From Perkinsus olseni (lineage: Eukaryota > Perkinsozoa > Perkinsida > Perkinsidae), in NCBI GenBank assembly GCA_013115135.1, contig JABANP010000015.1, forward strand, positions 186,001 to 250,000: a DNA stretch of 64,000 nucleotides. Reading direction: 5' to 3'. Of this stretch, positions 53,388 to 62,200 are shown piece by piece. Within the stretch, counting starts at the first letter, position 1. Every line of letters starts with the position of its first letter. Both the position numbers and the translations under genes were made by a program. The notes under the pieces were generated by a model. That model saw nothing but the letters and a program-made list of their open reading frames with translations. It was not told where the DNA came from and ran no database searches.

Positions 53388-55364
53388 GATATCTTTGCCG
53401 TGTGTGTGAGTTTGAAGTCCAACGCTGACAGTACGGCTGAATCAGACTAGCACCGATGGACCTTTCTATGGAGGATCTTTGCCGTGCTACATGTGGCGCC
53501 GAGAGGCGGTATGCGTAAACTGATTCAAAGGGTGAGTTTTGATTCAAAACTTCTGAATTATGTAAAATAATCACAATGATGAAGTCTTCATCCATTGGCT
53601 TTTAACTGAAGAGGTAAATATCGAGATAAAGGTGACAGGCTTGAATCCCGCGGGCGATCCAAAAGTCAAATTTTTTGTGACGATATTCCGGTGATTGAAA
53701 TTTGACTCGGAATACTACGCTTGCTCCACTGATTCTGCGACTGATTTTCCCGAATCTGAGTAACTTTGAGAATCAATGAATCACCGCGGCAGTACGAGTG
53801 TTTCGGTAGTTGGGCACCGCCCCGCGGTGGAGAGTGGGTCCGTTCGTGAGGGAATGAGATGGTCTGGTCGGCTCCTTGTGCTCGTTGTGGCAGCGCTCGG
53901 GCTGACTGAATAACGCACCACAAAGCTCATCGTCAAGGTGCTAGTACACCGGCGGCAAGTCTAACTATGCCGGCGACGGCGTTTGACTTGCACACACACG
54001 AATCACCGATAGTGATTCACTATCACGAATCAGGTATAACCCAGCGCACCGTCGGTGGCAGTTGGTAAATCGAGTTTGGGAACTGATTCCCACAGGTGGG
54101 GAACCGGTGACCGGAACCAGTGTATTCGAATCTGTCCGACACAGAATAAATCTGTCAGAGTTGAACCCGCGCCGGCGATTCTAAATCCGGCTCCGTCACC
54201 GCTAATCCAAAGTTCCGATTGTGCCTTGGATTCCAAACCGCATGTTGTGGTGGCAAGTGTAATTTAATGCAACTGTGGGGATGAAATTAGTTTTCGCGAG
54301 CAAATACGCTGTAGTGCAAATTTGTCCATGGGCGCTTCGCCCAGGGTGATACCCGCGACATACCCGGAGGGTTTGTTCTGTGTCGAGGTGTTTGATTCAT
54401 TGTTCATTCCGCCTCAAGTTTCTTTGACCGACAAGGATGTGCTCGTTTGGTCCACCATCTTGTCGTATTTGCTCGTTCCGACTACGATGATTTTCGTATG
54501 CGGGCGATTGATCGTGAGATGCTTTAAGATTGCTTGTTTGTCTTTGGATCTCTCCGTAACAACTTCGCATAGGGCGATGTCTGTGTACGGGGATTGGCGA
54601 CGCTTAGCAGCTGTGCTAGGACGTCTCACCGCTAGCACACATCTCTCGGGTTGGCAGGGAAGAGATCATCTTGCACACCAATAGTTATGCCACAGCTATT
54701 GTGGGAGCCACAGAGACCACTATATCTAGCCTGCTATCGTCGTTATAACTGAAGCAGTGAATCCAATGCATATGTTCGGCATCCGCACGTACGTATCTCA
54801 TGTGCTGCGCTTAGAGCGTATGCGTTCATTGTGTTGCGTGCGCACTCCCTTTGTCCTCGTATTCCACCGAGGTAACGCTACGCGTACTTACAAAAAAAAC
54901 GCCGGGTGTCAACTGCATTAACCCATCGAGTAAACCGCTCATTAGCAAGTTTCTAGTAGCAACTCAGAGTGAAACCGGTTACTAGGGAAGCAAGTAGTAA
55001 GCACACACATGTCTCCTTATTGCGCAACCGCTCAATGTATACTCCTGCGCTGGGTCTTCCACCCTCCGTTCCTGAAGGGAACTCCACACGCCTGAAAATG
55101 ACACGCTCGTGGATAGAACTTGGTACCAAAGGCACAACACCCTGCCGCACCACCCTATTCACCAATATCGCTGGACCATTGTCCATGGTCCCCAACACAA
55201 CTGTCATACGAGGGTCCATTCACTTAGTTAAATAATGAACTTCATCGTCATAAGGGCCAATGACCATGCAACTCTAAAGTCTTGAACAACTACAAAAGCT
55301 TATGTCAGAGGGAGGAATACGAGACTACGAGGGGAACCCGCGAACACTCTTTACGCGATAAGAA

Positions 55365-55435
55365 CAGGTAAATTGGCAGAGCTCTGGACTTCATATCAGA
55401 AGGTCTCCGGTTCAATGCCTATGGGAGGCATAGAC
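55365..55435 (+). other. tRNA-like sequence upstream of the tandem array
   Basis: TTGGCAGAGCTCTGGACTTC resembles a D arm plus anticodon arm, and GGTTCAATGCC is a perfect B box. The anticodon stem and T stem do not pair fully and the loop length is off, so I do not call an anticodon. Confidence 0.35.
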
Positions 55436-55440
55436 CACGT

Positions 55441-56826
55441 TCTTTCTGAAAACCGTCCACGACGTGGAAGGAACAAATCATGGTCGAAACGTGTCAGTAT
55501 GAATGGAGCTATAAGATAGGCTTTGTATTTGTTTCAAACAGCTTCTTTGACACAATGAGTGAAATAGCCAATACAACAATGAAGCGCAAAATGAGCATCA
55601 ACTTACCTATGTGAGTGAAAAATTCGCCGTCACTCATTAATCAAACGAATTGACGAAGTATGATACAGCAATGTGACGCGCTAAACCGAACGAGTGGTAT
55701 GGTCTGCACGAATCTAAGGCTTGGCGAACATCTACTAAGCCGTCTTCGCTAGGTGTGCTACTGGCGTAGTGGTATGTGCCGCATCTTACGCACGTTAGGC
55801 CGCGGGTTCAAATACACGCGAACGTTACTCTATTGAATTGATCAATTGCAGCGAGTGAGAAACAGGGGGGCTTGGGTGTACTAATCCACTCATGGGAGAA
55901 AAGATCGTGGCATCCACGATCTTTCTGAAAACCGTCCACGACGTGGAAGGAACAAATCATGGTCGAAACGTGTCAGTATGAATGGAGCTATAAGATAGGC
56001 TTTGTATTTGTTTCAAACAGCTTCTTTGACACAATGAGTGAAATAGCCAATACAACAATGAAGCGCAAAATGAGCATTAACTTACCTATGTGAGTGAAAA
56101 ATTCGCCGTCACTCATTAATCAAACGAATTGACGAAGTATGATACAGCAATGTGACGCGCTAAACCGAACGAGTGGTATGGTCTGCACGAATCTAAGGCT
56201 TGGCGAACATCTACTAAGCCGTCTTTGTTAGGTGTGCTACTGGCGTAGTGGTATGTGCCGCATCTTACGCACGCTAGGCCGCGGGTTCAAATACACGCGA
56301 ACGTTACTTTATTGAATTGATCAATTGCAGCGAGTGAGAAACAGGGGGGCTTGGGTGTACTAATCCACTCATGGGAGAAAAGATCGTGGCATCCACGATC
56401 TTTTTGAAAACCGTCCACGACGTGGAAGGAACAAATCATGGTCGAAACGTATCAGTATGAATGGAGCTATAAGATAGGCTTCGTATTTGTTTCAAACAGC
56501 TTCTTTGACACAATAAGTGAAATAGCCAATACAACAATGAAGCGTAAAATGAACATCATCTTACCTAACTGAGTGATTAATTCGCCGTCACTCGTTAATC
56601 AGACGAATTGACGAAGTATGATGCAGCAATGTGACGCGCTAAACCGAACGAGTGGTATGGTCTGCACGAATCTAAGGCTTGGCGAACATCTACTAAACCC
56701 TGTTTGTTAGGTGTGCTACTGGCGTAGTGGTATGTGCCACATCTTACGCACGCTGGGCCGCGGGTTCAAATACGCGCGAACGTTACTTTATTGAATTGAT
56801 CAATTGCAGCGAGTGAGAAACAGGGG
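55441..56826. repeat. 478-bp tandem repeat, nearly three copies, each with a tRNA-like module
   Basis: Copies start at about 55447, 55925 and 56404 (marker ttctgaaaaccgtccacg), spaced 478 and 479 bases; the third stops at about 56826 in acagggggg. Copies 1 and 2 are almost identical and copy 3 is slightly more diverged. Each unit carries CTACTGGCGTAGTGGTATG, containing a perfect A-box consensus (TGGCGTAGTGG), and about 35 bases later CGGGTTCAAATAC, a B box. Stems of a full tRNA do not close well. At the two inner junctions a 10-bp hairpin AAGATCGTGG-cat-CCACGATCTT is present (55901-55923 and 56380-56402). Confidence 0.85.
55901..55923. repeat. Junction hairpin between repeat units 1 and 2
   Basis: A 10-bp perfect inverted repeat (aagatcgtgg / ccacgatctt) with a CAT loop. 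The same hairpin recurs at 56380-56402 between units 2 and 3, but is absent at the left edge of unit 1. Confidence 0.7.
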
Positions 56827-59230
56827 GGCACCTTGAGGAGGTCAGGAGCCGGTGTGGAAATTTCAACACGCCAGCCGTTGAACGAGACCGCGACTGGTAG
56901 TCACATCTAAAAATGAATTTGCCCGCCGGCAGATCATGAGGAAAGGAGAGGAAAGATTGATGGAGCGCGCCAAAAGTTGGATATCATGTCGCCAATCCAG
57001 GGAACTTCCCGCAAACTTGAACGAGCAGCTGTAGGGGCAGTCACACAAATCGCAGAACGCCCGTTCTCGAGGATAGTTGTGGATTCTTCCTCCGAGTGTC
57101 TGAGATTTTGAGAGTGTACACCTACATGTTTGGCAGGTGAAAACAGGACAAGTATGGGGGGAAAAGTGCACGCACTATCATAATGCTGAGAAGGATGACA
57201 GAACACATCCTGTTGAGATACGTTCGGCCAGATCGGTCTCATTGACGCCTTTCGTTTGCTATCTCCACAATTTGGACCCTGGAGCAGCGTCGCTGGTGAT
57301 ACTCTGAGGCAGATAAACCAATCCATTCCCTCTCGGCAGGATCCACTCTTCATCGCGAGGCTGTGACCAACTACTGGAACACTAGCTCTGCCGCGGCGCC
57401 TTGCTCGAGTTCCATCTACAGAGCTCGAGAATGTGATGACCCAGCTAGTCCCCTGCTTCAGATTCAGTTAAGGAGCTCCCCTTCGGGACTCTTAGCCCTG
57501 TATGCCATCGTTCCATTTTTGCAGCAGTTCCCTACGGCTGCACATCGGCTCACACTTGTTTCTGGTCCGTCCCTGCCTTCTGTTGTGGAAGCGTTCGGGT
57601 TAACTGGCTAACGCATCACGGAGGCTATTGTTCAGGAAGCTTCTCCGGTTGAATGTACCCCCTGAGGAGAGCTTCTTGACAATTTGTCTTATCGCACTGG
57701 ATGTCAACGCCGCAGAAAGTCTTCAACTGAGCACATCGGCAAGAGTCTAGCTAAGCCGGAATCGGCGTTGGACTATAAACTCGCATCGGTGTTTCTCGGG
57801 TACCCAGTGTGACTATGGTACCGAAAGAAACTATGGTAGCGCGACTATCTCATGAAGGAAGGAATTGTCGCCGGTGTTCAAGGCATCGAGAGCCGCTACC
57901 CATTCCTCGATCGCCATACGAGCTCTGTGTATCAGCCTTTCCCCACTATAACACCTCTTCGGAGGAGCATGCTGGGAAACGATGATTCGCAGCCACAGAC
58001 ACCCACAGGTTTTTTAGCCGTGTAAAGTGAACCAGTAAACTCATACATAGGATGCAAGCATACGATCACCAGCCGCCTGCAGAGTATTGCGTCGATGTCT
58101 CTGCTATCAGCAGACTGCTAAGCTCCATCACCGTCCAAGCAGTTACCCAGAAGTAGGCCGTCAAAGAGTTCTGAGCGTCATGCGCGATTTCCCCTGACTT
58201 CTACGCGGCAACGGATCCGCTTGTCTGATTTGTAACTTCCATTTTTCGACAACTTGCATGAGGAGGGCTCCCTACGCATCGATACTACACAGACCGAGAG
58301 TGCAGTGGTTCAGGATGTTAGCTGGGCCAGCGGAGTCAATTGCGGATGGCCAATTTTCCAACTACTATCCTCTGGCGTGTATTACACTACCTACGTGCAA
58401 CACGATGCGCTGTAAACGCTGCTGATCGTAAGGAACTCCCGCTCGAGGGCGCAGACAGTTGTATCAATGTTGCGAGTCGCGTCCAAGGTTCAGTTCGGCG
58501 GAGTCGAAGATCTGCTTCGGTGGGCACTAGAACACTATTCAGCCGCGGGAGAGCCAGTCGTGAATTTAGGGTGTCCTTCGCGTATGGGCGTCGTTAAGTC
58601 GTATGCGAGCTAATGAAGGACAGCGGGATCACCTCGGTTAAGTACCGAAAAAGAGAGCTTAACTCAGAAGCCGTGCGCGTGTGCAGGGATGCCGCGGGCT
58701 ACAATGTCCTCGACCTGAAATATCGTCACAACGTACCGGATGCTGTGATCATAGCTAACCTTAGCCGTGTTAGATGGCCATAATCGACATGGCTCCACCA
58801 AGCCACTTCCTCGAAGCCCAAGCGCCCTGACTGCGGATCATGGTGACGTGTTTCTCTTCGAATCTCCTTGCATTGTCACCCTTCGTGTTAGACTCTATCT
58901 AGATTCTATTGGCCAAGCCTAGAAGTTATGTTAACGCAATCAGCCTGCGGCTCTATGGAAACAGGGCAATAATAGCCATAAAACAACAGTGGCACGCAGT
59001 TTATAGACAGCAACAGTAAAGTAGTCGATTGTGTCGACTTCAGGAACTGATCAATACTCCTCTGGTGGCAGGAGTTGAAGGAACGACGCAGTAACAGGGA
59101 GAAATGAGGAGGCAAAGAGCGAAAAGGGAATACAACAATCGGATCTAGATCGCTTGAGGCCCGGGTCTTAGCGTGGATGGCCGACCTCGGCATGCGACAC
59201 GATACGACACCAAGAAACATCATACAGTCT

Positions 59231-62200
59231 ACTTGAACACCGTGGACTGCAACCGCACCAGCCTTAGATCATTAAGTCAGGACTTCGGTAACGTCTAATA
59301 CGCCTCAGTGGAGTATCTCTTCTTCGCCTTAATGTCATCCTCGAACCACAACTCCACCTCATCCTCTGTCATCTTGCCAACTGTACGTACCGCATTCTTT
59401 ACTGCTGCCTCCACATCGGGAACAGCTACAGACGGTCCACAGAAGTAGAAGTAGCCACCGAGTTGCTGGATATACTTGTACAATAGCTCAGGGTTCTCAG
59501 CCATCTTATGCTGCACGAATATCATATGGTCTTGGTCATGAGAGAAGGCGTTGATGACCTTGGTCAACACCCCAGCTTCCATGAAGGCCTTCCACTCATC
59601 TCTGTATAAGAACTCCTCCTTCTCATGACGACAGCCATAGAAGACTATCATAGGACCAGTATCCATCCCGAGGACCTTCCGCTTGTACATACGATCCTGA
59701 ACAAAGGCTCTTATGGGCGCTATACCAGTTCCCAGGCCAGCCATAACCATTGGAGTACGTTCATCCTCAGGAAAGACGAAGGTTCCACTCGCCACGGAGA
59801 CGCACATCTTAGTGTCCTTGCTGAAGCCCAAGTACTTAGTACTGGTACCAGTGATAAGTTTACCATCAGAGTTGGTCCATCTGTTGATGACAACAGTGAG
59901 CTCGACGATACCGGGCGAATAGAAGGAGCTGTTAGCGATCGAGTAGAGCCGAGGCTTCAACAGAGGCACCGTCTCGAGGAAGTTGACCAACGTCATGGAC
60001 TTGGCAGATTTTGGGAACATCTTCAGAACCTCCGCGTAAGAAACGCTCTTTCCCAACAGTTCCTTGAACTTAACGTCATCACTAGCTATATCAGTGAGCT
60101 GCTTGGATTCTCCCTCATCACAGCTTATACGAGCAAGTTGCTTATAGAAGCTCCGACTGGGCTTACCAAAGATGTCGAGCAGCTCCGTAAAGATCTGCTT
60201 GGTAGGCATCCGGGCGGTGAAGGCTGAGCGCAGACGTGCCGGTACGTCCTCAGAGAGACACTTCACAGAGACAACGTCGTTACGGTCTAGGTGCACCAAC
60301 ACTTCATCGAAGAGCTTGTCAACATCCTCCTTCAGATTCTGTGGATAAAGCGTGATAGCATCACCAAGCCTGAAGGGTAGGTCCACAGCACTGATGTCCA
60401 GCACGATGTGACGAATATCACGCTCATACTCCATCGGCGTCATACGGCGGTTCTCACGCACAGGGACGGCATGAGACCCCGGAGGTACTATACGGTGATA
60501 AGGCAGCTGCTTCTCAGTAGCAGTAACAGGCAGACTAGTAACCTCAAACAAGGCCTCGTACTCTTCCTCTTCCTCTGGCTTAGCACCGACCTCTTCACAA
60601 AGCCCAGGCAACCACTGGTCGAAGGCAGTAGCCCAGCCATCCTCGTCCCGGTCATCTCCCTTGGCAATATCGAGGACTCGACTGACACCAAGTTCGGCCA
60701 TGCGCTTGTCGATCTTCACAGCAGCTTCACAGAACTGTTCGTAAGAACTATCACCCATGCCGAACATACAGAATCGACCACCGAGCTTCTTATTCTTCGG
60801 TAGAGCGGACATTTGCTCCCAAAGAGCCTGGGCTGCTGCTGGCATATCACCATCACCGCAAGTAGACGTCATGAGCACTAGTAGATCCTCAGCCTGGGTG
60901 GCTTCCTCAAGGACCAACTCGTCCATACCGGTGCAAACGTTAACACTGACACCACGGCGCTTGAGTATGCCGGACAACCGCTTAGCGAGCTGTTCAGTAG
61001 TGCCAGTGTCCGAGCCGTAGTAGATCCTCACTCCAGCCGATAAACCCGAGGTAAGAACTTCAGCCGAGTGAGTCTTCTCCGCCGCGATGTCCTTCAACTT
61101 CTTGTGGCGCTTCTCGATGTAGTGCTTGAGTTCAGTCTGCAGCTCCTCAGCGTGCTTTGGCATGCGCCTTACTAGCTGCTCAAAACGATTCTGGTTCTTC
61201 AAGAATTGGGCCAAAACCTCCGGCTTAATGTTCTTAGAGTCGAGCTGGAATGGATTCTTACCCTCCTTGGCGAGCTCGGGGTCATAGCGGTAAAGAGGGT
61301 AGTAGCCTGACTCGACAGCTGCCTTCTGATCTTCAGGCATCCTAGTCAGACCCGTCTTAGCCCTATGCTCGATACAGGGGGCGTAGCAGAGAACAAGCGA
61401 TGGGCCAGAATGCTTCTCGGCTTCATGGAAAGCCCGAACCGTCTGAGAGTAGTTGGCGCCCATGGAGCAGGAAGCTACATACACATTCGGGTATGCCATA
61501 GCCAGTTGACCCAAGTCCTTCTTCTGGAGGGCTCGACCATTCCGCATGAACTTGGCAACAGCTCCCATGGGAGTAGCCTTCGAGCCCTGGCCACCAGTGT
61601 TAGAGTAGACCTCAGTATCCAATACCACAATATTGACATTTTCGCCAAGTGCCAAGACATGATCTATGCCGCCGTAGCCGATATCATTGGCCCAACCATC
61701 ACCACCGAGGATCCACATAGACGTCTTGACGAAGAGGTCAGAGAGCCTCTTGCACTCCTCGAGGCAGCTCGGCAAGGGCGTCATGCCGTTCATGATCTCA
61801 ACGGCTCGTTCACCGTACCTAGATGAGGCCTCGGGATGGTCAGCGTTATCAAGCCACTGCTGTAACACGAGCCTGATCTCGCCGGTAACCTCGGTATCAT
61901 TTGCCAACGCCTCTTGTACACGGAGGCGTAGCTGCTGCCGCCTGTGGTGCATAGTAACAGCCATGCCCATGCCGTACTCAGCATTATCTTCAAAAAGAGA
62001 GTTACCCCAGGCCGGGCCCTTGCCAGTCTTCTTGTCAACAGTATATGGGATCCAACCAGCAGTAGCACCCCAAATAGAGCTGCACCCAGTAGCATTGGCA
62101 ATGACCATGCGCTTACCGAACATCTGAGTCAGGAGCTTGGCGTAAGGCGTCTCACCACAACCCTCGCACGCGCCCGAGAACTCTAGTAGAGGCTGTTGGA

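Larger units (their letters stand above)
52417..59230. other. Long non-coding spacer between PNO copies
   Basis: About 6.8 kb in which I find no supported protein gene. It holds a GC-rich hairpin at 53362-53387, a near-palindrome at about 54008-54024 (gatagtgattcactatc), a tRNA-like piece at about 55365-55435, and the 478-bp tandem array at 55441-56826. The longest frames (56863-57353 on the minus strand, and near 54322 and 58340 on the plus strand) are 70-140 codons without recognisable motifs. Confidence 0.55.

Noticed and set aside
54322..54684. Small membrane protein gene of 120 codons
   Set aside because: A hydrophobic run is present, but there is no family match, no splice support and no neighbour context; left out of the features.
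55365..55435. A suppressor-type tRNA with anticodon TCA
   Set aside because: The loop can be read that way, but the anticodon stem has two mismatches and the T stem does not close.
55740..56300. Working tRNA genes (for example Val-TAC) inside each repeat unit
   Set aside because: A and B boxes fit, but the anticodon and T stems leave several mismatches in every register I tried, and no oligo-T follows. I report only a tRNA-like module.
57200..58700. Ribosomal RNA gene in the PNO spacer
   Set aside because: A short phrase like gcgggatcacctcggttaag caught my eye, but no conserved rRNA core sequences follow.
53000..59200. CRISPR array or phage-like region
   Set aside because: The only regular repeat is 478 bp long with no spacers; the DNA is eukaryotic nuclear.
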